A stretch of 64,000 nt of DNA from Glandiceps talaboti (lineage: Eukaryota > Hemichordata > Enteropneusta > Spengelidae), in NCBI RefSeq assembly GCF_964340395.1, contig NC_135556.1, forward strand, positions 4,547,501 through 4,611,500, in the 5' to 3' direction. The notes beneath the pieces are model-generated. The model worked only from the letters and a program-made list of their open reading frames with translations. It had not been told where the DNA came from and did no database searches. Made by a program: the position numbers and the translations under genes. Numbering within the stretch: position 1 is the first letter of the stretch; each line of letters starts with the position of its first letter. Of the stretch, positions 11,494 to 23,110 are shown one piece after another.

Positions 11494-12235
11494 ACATTAC
11501 AAAAGATGAAAGTTTTACATTTTCCTTAAGAGGCACACACGTACACCCCAAATAAAGGGCAGCACATATACGTATACTCAAATAAGGGAATACCCCCCCC
11601 CCCCGGAATACAATGTGTCGTGTAGAATTGTCGGCTAAGATGCCGTGTCATAGTTCGTCAAATGTTTATCAGTCAGTTGAGATTTACAAGATGTGAACTT
11701 TGCCCTTTGTGCCAGTCAACGAAAGGAAAGTCCGATGGTCAAAATGCTGCTTCTGTAAACGTCGGATACGTGAAAACATTCTTTGGCAACCTGTTATCAA
11801 CGCCTGTTAATCCTCAACTGTTTTTCTTGCAAGAAATAGTTGTTGAATGTTGTTGTTCTTTTAATAAAAATGTATCCACGTAGTTTCAAGGTACATAGGA
11901 AAGGGCAAGCCTTCTATTCACATCCCTAGGATTCACAGCCATAGTCGTGAAACCACTACACCTCTTTACGGCAACGATGGAACAACACCATTTTATAGTC
12001 GATTTGAAGCCTGCGTAAATTTAAAGTTCATGACAAAAGGACTCTCAAAAATAATCTACTAAAGATGAAGCTTTGGAAAATGTCCGATCCTCAACATTCA
12101 GACAGACAGACAGACAGACAGGCAGACAGACAGACAGACAGACACACACACACACACACACACACACAACTTATTGTCATCATACAGTTGAATCACAAAA
12201 AAGTAAAAACTTACACAATTGAAAACGACACTAGT
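11494..12235. repeat. Duplicated spacer, copy 0 (truncated module)
   Basis: Matches the later spacers (for example 13320-14030) from a poly-C tract through CAATGTGTCGTGTAGAATTG, the (CAGA)n(CA)n tract at 12100-12168 and CATACAGTTGAATCAC. After GACACTAGTTT it jumps directly into the 58-bp array, whereas copies 1 and 2 continue into the coiled-coil gene. The coiled-coil gene has therefore been deleted, or was never included, here. Confidence 0.8.
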
Positions 12236-12885
12236 TTATATTCTATTGAGGAAGTATATAGAAGGGTGCATTGTTTTGACAGTGTACAGGCCTGTATATG
12301 CTTTTGAGAAAGTATATAGAAGTGTGCACTGTTTTGAAAGAGTACAGTCCTGTATATTCCATTGAGGAAGTATAAAGAAGTGGGCACTGTATTGTAAGTG
12401 TACAGTCCTGTATATGCTTTTGAGGAAGTATATAGAAGGGTGCATTGTTTGATAGTGTACAGGCCTGTATATGCTTTTGAGGGAGTAGATAGAAGTGTGC
12501 ACTGTTTTGATAGTGTACAGGCCTGTATATGCTTTTGAGGGAGTAGATAGAAGTGTGCATTGTTTTGATAGTGTACAGGCCTGTATATACTTTTGAGTGA
12601 GTATATAGAAGTGTGCATTGTTTTGATAGTGTACAGGCCTGTATATACTTTTGAGGGAGTAGATAGAAGTGTGCACTGTTTTGATAGTGTACAGGCCTGT
12701 ATATACTTTTGACGGAGTATATAGAAGGGTGCATTGTTTGATAGTGTACAGTCCTGTATATGCTTTTGAGGGAGTAGATAGAAGTATGCACTGTTTTGAT
12801 AGTGTACAGGCCTGTATATATTTTTGACGGAGTATATAGATGTGTACATTGTTTTGATAGTGTACAGTCCTGTATACTAGTATGC
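12236..12885. repeat. 58-bp minisatellite array 1 (about 11 units)
   Basis: The unit reads, in order, GAGGAAGTATATAGAAGTG, TGCATTGTTTTGATAGTG and TACAGGCCTGTATATGCTTTT. The period is 58 bp, not a multiple of 3, so three units make a 58-codon super-repeat. The unit lacks stop codons in all three minus-strand frames, which produces long overlapping open frames that I regard as non-genic. Many units contain the 12-bp palindrome TACAGGCCTGTA. Confidence 0.9.
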
Positions 12886-13870
12886 AGTGTTTCTACGCCA
12901 TATTCGACATTTATGCATAACATTTTGAAATAGCAAAAACCACGAAGCGTAAGTACACTCTCTGGGGCGGTACCAGTGGCCAGCTCTGGTAGGAGTGTGT
13001 AGCCAGTGCTGGAAACCCCAAGCCCCATTTTAGATCCATTTTGACTAAAAATCCACACCCCATTTTAAACCATTACAGGTTTCTAAAAGATGAAAGTTTT
13101 ACATTTTCCTTAGGAGGCAACACTGTGCGGCAATTTATGGCAGTTATGATTTGATAAAAGGAAAATGGACCACATTTTAGACCAAGCAAATAAAACAAAT
13201 AACGCAAAGTGGACGACAATTTAGACTCTTCAGCTATAAAAAGACCCCATTTTAGACCAAAGGGCTACAAAGCACACACGTACATCCAAAATGGCGTCAC
13301 ATATATATATACTCAAATAAGGGGAGTATCCCCCCCCCCCCCCCCCCGATTACAATGTGTCGTGTAGAATTGTCGGCTAAGAAGCCGTATCTTAGTTCGT
13401 CAAATGTTTATCAGTCAGTTGAAATTTACAAGATGTGAACTTTGCATGGCCTTTGCGCCTGTCAACGAAACGAAAGTCCGATGGTCAAAATGCTGCTTCT
13501 GTAAACGTCGGATACGTGAAAACATTCTTTGGCAACCTGTTGTCAACGCCTGTTAATCTTCAACTTTTTTTTCTGGCAAGGAACAGTCGTTGAATGTTGT
13601 TGTTCTTTTAATAAAAATGTATCCACGTAGTTTCAAGGTACATAGGAAAGGACAAGCCTTCTATTCACATCCCTAGGATTCACAGCCATAGTCGTGAAAC
13701 CACTACACCTCTTTACGGCAACGATGGAACAACACCATTTTATAGTCGATTTGAAGCCTGCGTAAATTTAAAGTTCATGACAAAAGGACTCTCAAAAATA
13801 ATCTACTAAAGATGAAGCTTTGGAAAATGTCCGATCCTCAACATTCAGACAGACAGCTAGACAGACAGAC

Positions 13871-13929
<59 letters not shown>

Positions 13930-14040
13930 CACACACACACACACACGCACACCCACACATAACTTATTGTCATCATACAGTTGAATCACAAAAAAGTAAA
14001 AACTTACACAATTGAAAACGACACTAGTTTTTCATTCATA
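12886..14040. repeat. Duplicated spacer, copy 1
   Basis: Same spacer as at 18840-19985 and 26736-27817. It has a CCCCATTTTAGACCA-like word repeated several times (13010-13260), a poly-C tract near 13331, and a compound (CAGA)n(CA)n at 13846-13960. It links array 1 to the coiled-coil gene. No gene is recognised in it. Confidence 0.85.
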
Positions 14041-14054
14041 ATTAAACCAATATT

Positions 14055-15674
14055 TTATTTTTCAAACTTGTTCAAACTGACCGGTATCCAAACATCCTCT
14101 TCCACGTTTTCCTCACATTGTTGTTTACATACTTCTTGGCAACCATACTTTGCCTTCATCCGATAGAACCACTGCAGCAGTTCACTTTCTCTTGATCTCA
14201 AGAGACACTCATTAAAATAAACATGAGCTTCTCGTCTGTGTAGTGCTATTTCTCTTTCTTCTACAAATTCAATTTTTGACTTCATTTCAATTTCATTATC
14301 ACGAGCGATTCTCTGTCTTTTTTCTTCAAGCTTTCCTTCTATCTTCTCAACTTCCCGTTCTCTGTCTCCCACCACTGTCTCTCTTATCTCTATCTTTAGT
14401 ATCTCCTTTTCAATAATCTGTTTTTCTTCTTCAACATTTCCTTCTCTCTCGTCGACTTCTGCCTCTCTAGCTGCTAACACTGTCTCTCTTCCAGCTAACT
14501 GTAATACCTCCTTTTCCATTCTCTGTCTTTCTCCTTTAATCTTCTCTTCTCTCTTCGCAACTGCTACTTCTATATCTCTCAACATCGTCTCTCTTCCTTC
14601 AAACTTAAGTCTCTCCTTTTCCATTCTCTGTCTCAATTCTTCAATCTCTTCTTCTCTCTTCGCAACTGCTACTTCTCTCTCTGTCAACACTGTCTCTCTT
14701 CCTGCTAACTGTAATACCTCCTTTTCCATTCTCTTTCTTTCTTCTTTAATCTCCCCTTCTCTCTTCTCAACTGCTACTTCTCTTTCTCTCAACATCGTCT
14801 CTCTTCCTTCAAACTTAAGTCTCTCCTTTTCCATTCCCTGTCTCAATTCTTCAATCTCTTCTTCTCTCTTCGCAACTGCTACTTCTCTGTCTGTCAACAC
14901 TGTCTCTCTTCCTGCTAACTGCAATATCTCCTTTTCCGTTCTCTCTCTTTCTTCTTCAATCTTTCTTTCTCTTCGCTCTATTTCCCGCGTTCTATCTGTC
15001 AACACCGTCTCTCTTGCTGCTAAATTTAATATCTCCTTTTCCATTCTCTGTCTTTCCTCCTCAAACTTTCCTTCTCTCCGCTCTACTTCTCGCTTCCTCG
15101 CTGCCAACACCGTCTCGCTTCCCGCTAACTTTAATCTTTCAATTTCGAATCTCTGTCTTTCTACTTCAATATTTCCCTCTCTTCTGTCTACTATTCCCTC
15201 TCTATCTGCTAACACCCTCTCTCTTACCACTAAGTTTAGATTATCCTTTTCCAATCTTTGTCTTTCTTCTTCCATCTGTCCTTCTCTCTGCTCTACTTCT
15301 CGCTTGCTAGCTGTCAACATCGACTCTCTTCTCTCTAACTTTAGCAACTCATTTTCATATCCCTGTCTTTCTTCTTCAATCTTTCTTCGTCTTATCTCTA
15401 CTTCTCGTCGCATGGTATCTTTCATATCTTCAACTTCCTTTTCCCTTCGTTCAAATTCTTTCCTTAACCTTCTTACTTCGTTTGCTTCATTTCGTAAACT
15501 TCTCTCTCTATTTTCTAGATTAAAAAGAGAATAATTATAATTCATATTAATATTGTCGTGTACTGTATTAGTAATGTTGGGCCTTTTTATCTCGTTCGTT
15601 AATATTATGATAGCTTTTATTTCGAGAATAACCATAAACAATATATAAAATGGTACTTTAGAAAAACAAAGCAA
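14055..15674 (-). CDS. Single-exon coiled-coil protein with ten 35-residue repeats
   Basis: 539 codons from an ATG at 15674, no introns needed. Residues about 8-26 are strongly hydrophobic (PFYILFMVILEIKAIIIL), suggesting an uncleaved signal anchor or signal peptide. From residue 86 to 435 there are ten 35-residue units (five heptads each) whose ends, RETVL or close variants, fall at 120, 155, 190, 225 and so on to 435. Each is rich in Glu, Arg and Lys with spaced Leu/Val, as in a long parallel coiled coil. The C-terminus (about 500-539) breaks the pattern with WFYRMKAKYGCQEVCKQQC and ends WIPVSLNKFEK. A structural or membrane-anchored rod is a plausible role, but the family is not recognised. 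A decayed copy is at 20011-21733. Confidence 0.65.
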   Translation of the reverse strand: MLCFSKVPFYILFMVILEIKAIIILTNEIKRPNITNTVHDNINMNYNYSLFNLENRERSLRNEANEVRRLRKEFERREKEVEDMKDTMRREVEIRRRKIEEERQGYENELLKLERRESMLTASKREVEQREGQMEEERQRLEKDNLNLVVRERVLADREGIVDRREGNIEVERQRFEIERLKLAGSETVLAARKREVERREGKFEEERQRMEKEILNLAARETVLTDRTREIERRERKIEEERERTEKEILQLAGRETVLTDREVAVAKREEEIEELRQGMEKERLKFEGRETMLREREVAVEKREGEIKEERKRMEKEVLQLAGRETVLTEREVAVAKREEEIEELRQRMEKERLKFEGRETMLRDIEVAVAKREEKIKGERQRMEKEVLQLAGRETVLAAREAEVDEREGNVEEEKQIIEKEILKIEIRETVVGDREREVEKIEGKLEEKRQRIARDNEIEMKSKIEFVEEREIALHRREAHVYFNECLLRSRESELLQWFYRMKAKYGCQEVCKQQCEENVEEDVWIPVSLNKFEK

Positions 15675-16714
15675 ACAATATATTATTGTCTTGATATTGG
15701 TTCATATAAACCCGAGGACAAGGATGCAATCAGCACTTCGCATCAAGGTTACAATATTTTTATTGTATCCACAGAATGATGGAAATTTGTAAAAGAATGA
15801 AACTTGAATTCATAAGTGGAATATCCTACTTAATTTGACACTTGTTACTATGGAAACAAGAACGAGTCACAGTCCCCTTATCACTGCTTTGGAAAAGGTT
15901 ACTGTTAAAAGGTGTTAGTCGATCCCAAACCGTGGACAGAGAGCGTTTTCTAAATTAACAAAAAAAACGGTAATACTATATAGAGAGCATTTCAGTCATG
16001 AAACATAGTTCGTTGTAAGTGTTGCGTTAACTAGCATTGCTAGATACAACAAGCGACTCAGTGGTCCAATCATCGAAACCAAACTCTTGATAAACATCGC
16101 ATAAAGTTGATATCTTACCTTGATATACTCTCCTAGATACCAATCCAGGTGTGCAAAGGAATGACTCAATACTCGACAACATGAGTATTTCTTCATAGAT
16201 ACAGCAAGAGCAAAGGCCGCAAGCACGTCAGTCTATGTCTAACAGACGGTCTGTGTTAATGTTTGGGAATTCGATCATGTGAAGAACGTCAGAACGATTG
16301 CGACGTAGACGTAGACGCGTTCGAACGTCTCAGGTTAAGATCTCGTCGAATATCGCGCGCGCGAGATTACTTCATTACGGTATTCAAAAAGTTATTCCGG
16401 GCATCGCTGCTGAACAGAATATATAATAAATGTATTGATCAATTGATTGATTATCTTGTGCTAAGTACTAAGTAGTCTATCTGGAAATAGTAGGCCCGTA
16501 TGTGAAAGTATTACTTTAGATATAGGCCCTATTAGTATTTAGATTTCGTAAAGGAAGAGAACTCACAAGCAGAGGATGTGAATGTGAAGAAAACTTGGTC
16601 AAATTATTTGCACCTTTGAAAGTTGAAAACTGACACCGTATTTTGTACATTTGGTAAAACCATTTACCTCGCTATGTTGTGTCTAGACCAATACGGCCTT
16701 TTCGTATAAATTGG
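15675..16714. repeat. Module flank downstream of 58-bp arrays, copy 1
   Basis: Lies upstream of the coiled-coil gene and is repeated at 21734-23110. It includes a CG-rich patch (ATATCGCGCGCGCGAG at about 16351) unusual for this AT-rich window. A 70-codon open stretch at 16263-16475 lacks an ATG and is probably not a gene. Promoter elements for the coiled-coil gene would lie at the left end, but none is clear. Confidence 0.7.
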
Positions 16715-18645
16715 TCAAATGTGTATACTTTTCAGTGGGTAGATAAAAGTGTGCATTGCTTTGACAGTGTCCAGGCCTGTATATACTTTTCTGGGAGTAG
16801 ATAAAAGTGTGCATTATTTTGACAGTGCACAGGCCTGTATATACTTTTCTGGGAGTATAAATATAGGTGCATTATTTGACAGTGTACAGGCCTGTATATA
16901 CTTTGGATGGAGTATATACAATTGTGCATTGTTTTTATAGTGTACAGACCTGTATGTACTTTTGAGGGAGTATATAGTACTGTGCATTGTTTTGATAGTG
17001 TACATGTCTGTATATGCTTTTGATGGAGTATATAGAACTGTGCACTGTTTTGATAGTGTACAGACCTGTATATACTTTTGAGAGAGTATATAGAACTGTG
17101 CATTATTTGATAGTGTACAGACCTGTATATACTTTTGAGGGAGTATATGGAAGTGTGCATTGTTTTGATAGTGTACAGTCCTGTATATTCTTTTGAGGAA
17201 GTATATAGAACTGTGCATTGTTTTGATAGTGTACAGTCCTGTATACTAATATGCTTTTGAGGGAGTAGATAGAAGTGTGCACTGTTTTGATAGTGTACAG
17301 GCCTGTATATGCTTTTGATGGAGTATATAGAACTGTGCATTGTTTTGATACTGTACAGACCTGTATATGCTTTTGAGAGAGTATATAGAACTGTGCATTA
17401 TTTGATAGTGTACATGTCTGTATATGCTTTTGATAGAGTATATAGAACTGTGCATTGTTTTGATAGTGTACAGACCTGTATATTCTTTTGAGGAAGTATA
17501 TAGAACTGTGCATTGTTTTGATAGTGTACAGACCTGTATATACTTTTGAGGGAGTATATGGAAGTGTGCATTGTTTTGATAGTGTACAGTCCTGTATATT
17601 CTTTTGCGGAAGTATATGGAAGTGTGCATTGTTTTGATAGTGTACAGTCCTGTATATGCTTTGTGGAAGTATATGGAAGTGTGCATTGTTTTGATAGTGT
17701 ACAGTCCTGTATATGCTTTGTGGAAGTATATGGACGTGTGCATTGTTTTGATAGTGTACAGACCTGTATATTCTTTTGAGGAAGTATATAGAAGTGGGCA
17801 CTGTATTGTTAGTGTATAGTCCTGTATATGATTTTGAGGAAATATACAGAAGGGTGCATTGTTTTGACAGTGTACAGTCCTGTATATGCTTTTGAGGAAG
17901 TATATAGAAGGGTGCATTGTTTTGATAGTGTACAGGCCTGTATATACTTTTGAGGAAGTATATAGAAGTGTGCCCTGTTTTGATAATGTCCAGTCCTGTA
18001 TATGATTTCTAGGAAATATATAGAAGTGGGCACTGTTTTAATAGTGTACAGGCCTGTATATATATTTTTGAGGGTGTATTTAGAAGTGTGCATTGTTTTG
18101 ATAGTGTACATGCCTTTATATACTTTTGAGAGAGTATATAGAACTGTGCATTCTTTTGATAGTGTACAGTCCTGTATATTCTATTGAGGAAGTATAAAGA
18201 AGTGGGCACTGTATTGTAAGTGTACAATCCTGTATATGCTTTTGAGGAAGTATATAGAACGGTGCATTGTTTTGACAGTGTACAATCCTGTATATGCTTT
18301 TGAGGGAGTAGATAGAAGTGTGCACTGTTTTGATAGTGTACAGGCCTGTATATACTTTTGACGGAGTATATAGAAGTGTGCATTGTTTTGATAGTGTACA
18401 GTCCTGTATATGCTTTTGAGGGAGTAGATAGAAGTGTGCACTGTTTTGATAGTGTACAGGCCTGTATATACTTTTGACGGAGTATATAGATGTGTACATT
18501 GTTTTGATAGTGTACAGTCCTGTATACTAGTATGCTTTTTAGGGAGTAGATAGATGTGTACATTGTATTGATAGTCTACAGTCCTGTATATGCTTTTGAG
18601 GAAGTATATAGAAGTGTGCACTGTATTGTTAGTGTACAGTGCGAT
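16715..18645. repeat. 58-bp minisatellite array 2 (about 33 units)
   Basis: Same unit as array 1 with more variants. The centre of the TACAGGCCTGTA palindrome is the most variable point (GG, GT, GA, AT, TG). Single-unit insertions and deletions of a few bases (for example near 17250, 18060 and 18530) shift the phase. It is framed by module flank on the left and spacer on the right. Confidence 0.9.
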
Positions 18646-19869
18646 AGTATCATTAACGGTACTTCGAGTTCCAACCACGACTACGGTCAAAACTACCATC
18701 TACTGAGTAAGGTTAAAGGTACAACACAAAGATAAAAAACAAACATTAACTGAATTTTAGTAAAAATCGTCTTGAAGCTGATCTGTCCAGAAAACATATG
18801 ATTTTTCTGCAAATGGTAAGAATACCCTTATCTGTCGTTATTATTGTGCTTAGGTATGGTGTACAGTGTTTCTATGCCATACTCGACATTTATGCATAAC
18901 ATTTTGGAATAGCGAAAACCACGAAGCGTAAGTACACTCTCTGGGGCGGTACCAGTGACCAGCTCTGGTAGGAGTGTGTAGCCAGTGCTGGAAACCCCAA
19001 GCCCCATTTTAGATCCATTTTGACTAAAAATCCACACCCCATTTTAGACCATTACAGGTTTCTAAAAGATGAAAGTTTTACATTTTCCTTAGGAGGCAAC
19101 ACTGTGCGGCAATTTATGGCAGTTATGATTTGATAAAAGGAAAATGGACCACATTTTAGACCAAGCAAATAAAACAAATAACGCAAAGTGGACGACAATT
19201 TAGACTCTTCAGCTATAAAAAGACCCCATTTTAGACCAAAGGGCTACAAAGCACACACGTACACCCAAAATGGCGTCACATATATATATATACTCAAATA
19301 AGGGGAGTATCCCCTCCCCCCCGATTACAATGTGTCGTGTAGAATTGTCGGCTAAGAAGCCGTATCTTAGTTCGTCAAATGTTTATCAGTCAGTTGAAAT
19401 TTACAAGATGTGAACTTTGCATGGCTTTTGCGCCTGTCAACGAAACGAAAGTCCGATGGTCAAAATGCTGCTTCTGTAAACGTCGGATACGTGAAAACAT
19501 TCTTCGGCAACCTGTTGTCAATGCCTGTTAATCTTCAACTTTTTTTCTGGCAAGGAACAGTTGTTGAATGTTGTTGTTCTTTTAATAAAAATGTATCCAC
19601 GTAGTTTCAAGGTACATAGGAAAGGGCAAGCCTTCTATTCACATCCCTAGGATTCACAGCCATAGTCGTGAAACCACTACACCTCTTTACGGCAACGATG
19701 GAACAACACCATTTTATAGTCGATTTGAAGCCTGCGTAAATTTAAAGTTCATGACAAAAGGACTCTCAAAAATAATCTGCTAAAGATGAAGCTTTGGAAA
19801 ATGTCCGATCCTCAACATTCAGACAGACAGACAGACAGACAGACAGACAGGCAGACAGACAGACAGACA

Positions 19870-19918
<49 letters not shown>

Positions 19919-19985
19919 CTTATTGTCATCATACAGTTGAATCACAAAAAAGTAAAAACTTACACAATTGAAAACGACACTAGTT
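18646..19985. repeat. Duplicated spacer, copy 2
   Basis: Matches spacer copy 1 from about 18865 on. About 200 bases at 18646-18860 are extra here, replacing the direct array-to-spacer join of copies 1 and 3. The (CAGA)n(CA)n tract is at 19818-19917. No gene is seen. Confidence 0.8.
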
Positions 19986-20010
19986 TTTCATTCATAATTA
20001 AACCAATATT

Positions 20011-21733
20011 TTATTTTTCAAACTTGTTCAAACTGACCGGTATCCAAACATCCTCTTCCACTTTTTCCTCACATTGTTGTTTACATACTTCTTGGCAACC
20101 CTACTTTGCCTTCATCCGATAGAACCACTGCAGCAGTTCACTTTCTCTTGATCTCAAGAGACACTCATTAAAATAAACATGAGCTTCTCGTCTGTGTAGT
20201 GCAATTTCTCTTTCTTCTACAAATTCAATTCTTGACTTCATTTCAATTTCATTATCAAAAGCCATTCTCTCTCTTTCTTCTTCAAACTTTCCTTCTATCT
20301 TCTCAACTTCCCGTTCTCTGTCTCCCACCACTGTCTCTCTTATCTCTATCTTTAGTATCTCCTTTTCAATTATCTGTTTTTCTTCTTCAACATTTCCTTC
20401 TCTCTCGTCGACTTCTGCCTCTCTAGCTGCTAACACTGTCTCTCTTCCAGCTAATTGTAATACCTCCTTTTCCATTCTCTGTCTTTCTCCTTTAATCTTC
20501 TCTTCTCTCTTCGCAACTGCTACTTCTCTGTCTGTCAACACTGTCTCTCTTCCAGCTAACTGTAATACCTCCTTTTCCATTCTCTGTCTTTCTTCTTTAA
20601 TCTTCCCTTCTCTCTTCTCAACTGCTACTTCTATATCTCTCAACATCGTCTCTCTTCCTTCAAACTTTAGTATCTCCTTTTCCATTCTCTGTCTCAATTC
20701 TTCAATCTCTTCTTCTCTCTTCGCAACTGCTACTTCTCTCTCTGTCGACACTGTCTCTCTTCCTGCTAACTGTAATACCTCCTTTTCCATTCTCTGTCTT
20801 TCTTCTTTAATCTCCCCTTCTCTCTTCTCAACTGCTACTTCTCTTTCTCTCAACATCGTCTCTCTTCCTTCAAACTTAAGTCTCTCCTTTTCCATTCTCT
20901 GTCTCAATTCTTCAATCTCTTCTTCTCTCTTCGCAACTGCTACTTCTCTGTCTGTCAACACTGTCTCTCTTCCTGCTAACTGCAATATCTCCTTTTCCGT
21001 TCTCTCTCTTTCTTCTTCAATCTTTCTTTCTCTTCGCTCTATTTCCCGCGTTCTATCTGTCAACACCGTCTCTCTTGCTGCTAAATTTAATATCTCCTTT
21101 TCCATTCTCTGTCTTTCCTCTTCAAACTTTCCTTCTCTCCGCTCTACTTCTCGCTTCCTCGCTGCCAACACCGTCTCGCTTCCCGCTAACTTCAATCTTT
21201 CAATTTCGAATCTGTCTTTCTACTTCAATATTTCCCTCTCTTCTGTCTACTATTCCCTCTCTATCTGCTAACACCCTCTCTCTTACCACTAAGTTTAGAT
21301 TATCCTTTTCCAATCTTTGTCTTTCTTCTTCCATCTGTCCTTCTCTCTGCTCTACTTCTCGCTTGCTAGCTGTCAACATCGACTCTCTTCTCTCTAACTT
21401 TAGCAACTCATTTTCATATCCCTGTCTTTCTTCTTCAATCTTTCTTCGTCTTATCTCTACTTCTCGTCGCATGGTATCTTTCATATCTTCAACTTCCTTT
21501 TCCCTTCGTTCAAATTCTTTCCTTAACCTTCTTACTTCGTTTGCTTCATTTCGTAAACTTCTCTCTCTATTTTCTAGATTAAAAAGAGAATAATTATAAT
21601 TCATATTAATATTGTCGTGTACTGTATTAGTAATGTTGGGCCTTTTTATCTCGTTCGTTAATATTATGATAGCTTTTATTTCGAGAATAACCATAAACAA
21701 TATATAAAATGGTACTTTAGAAAAACAAAGCAA
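20011..21733 (-). pseudogene. Second copy of the coiled-coil gene, decayed
   Basis: Nearly identical to 14055-15674 but broken twice. A 2-bp deletion at about 21210, in the third repeat unit, shifts the frame, leaving an N-terminal piece (21200-21733) and a long C-terminal piece (to 20101). A Tyr codon has also become a stop at 20101-20103, removing the last 30 residues including the Cys-rich tail. It carries one additional 35-residue (105-bp) repeat relative to the intact copy. Either break could be a sequencing error; together they suggest a pseudogene. Confidence 0.75.
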
Positions 21734-22017
21734 ACAATATATTATTGTCTTGATATTGGTTCATATAAACCCGAGGACAAGGATGCAATCAGCACTTCGC
21801 ATCAAGGTTACAATATTTTTATTGTATCCACAGAATGATGGAAATTTGTAAAAGAATGAAACTTGAATTCATAAGTGGAATATCCTACTTAATTTGACAC
21901 TTGTTACTATGGAAACAAGAACGAGTCACTACATTTAGACACAGTCCCCTTATCACTGCTTTGGAAAAGCTTACTGTTAAAAGGTGTTAGTCGATCCCAA
22001 ACCGTGGACAGAGAGCG
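21734..22017. repeat. Module flank, copy 2, left part
   Basis: Matches 15675-15944 apart from a 13-bp extra piece near 21929. It stops at GACAGAGAGCGT where an insertion begins. Confidence 0.75.
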
Positions 22018-22357
<340 letters not shown>

Positions 22358-23110
22358 AATTAACAAAAAAACGGTAATACTATATAGAGAGCATTTCAGT
22401 CATGAAACATAGTTCGTTGTAAGTGTTGCGTTAACTAGCATTGCTAGATACAACAAGCGACTCAGTGGTCCAATCATCGAAACCAAACTCTTGATAAACA
22501 TCGCATAAAGTTGATATCTTACCTTGATATACTCTCCTAGATACCAATCCAGGTGTGCAAAGGAATGCCTCAATACTCGACAACATGATTATTTCTTCAT
22601 AGATACAGCAAGAGCAAAAGCCGCAAGCACGTCAGTCTATGTCTAACAGACGGTCTGTGTTAATGTTTGGGAATTCGATCATGTGAAGAACGTCCGAACG
22701 ATTGCGACGTAGACGTAGACGCGTTCGAACGTCTCAGGTTAAGATCTCGTCGAATATCGCGCGCGCGAGATTACTTCATTACGGTATTCAAAAAGTTATT
22801 CCGGGCATCGCTGCTGAACAGAATATATAATAAATGTATTGATCAATTGATTGATTATCTTGTGCTAAGTACTAAGTAGTCTATCTGGAAATAGTAGGCC
22901 CGTATGTGAAAGTATTACTTTAGATATAGGCCCTATTAGTATTTAGATTTCGTATTAAAGGAAGAGAACTCACAAGCAGAGGATGTGAATGTGAAGAAAA
23001 CTTGGTCAAATTATTTGCACCTTTGAAAGTTGAAAACTGACACCGTATTTTGTACATTTGGTAAAACCATTTACCTCGCTATGTTGTGTCTAAACCAATG
23101 CGGCTTTTTC
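22358..23110. repeat. Module flank, copy 2, right part
   Basis: Matches 15950-16714, including the CGCGCGCG patch at about 22757. It leads directly into array 3. Confidence 0.75.

Noticed and set aside
12065-12307. Frames over (CAGA)n(CA)n tracts (also 13812, 19786, 27661 and the opposite strand)
   Set aside because: Simple-repeat translations (RQTD or VCLS repeats) with no support outside the microsatellite.
12211-13058. Long overlapping minus-strand open frames over the 58-bp arrays (also 17103-18699 and 23079-26910)
   Set aside because: They exist in three frames at once because the 58-bp unit happens to lack stops; sequence variation among units follows DNA repeat behaviour, not one frame. 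Kept only as a finding about the repeat.
15014-15534. Plus-strand Ser/Leu-rich frames opposite the coiled-coil genes (also 21075-21593)
   Set aside because: Antisense shadows of the CT-rich strand of a heptad-repeat gene.
16263-16475. 70-codon plus-strand frame, nearly unchanged in its second copy at 22667-22879
   Set aside because: No ATG start, and conservation is explained by recent segmental duplication of the whole flank.
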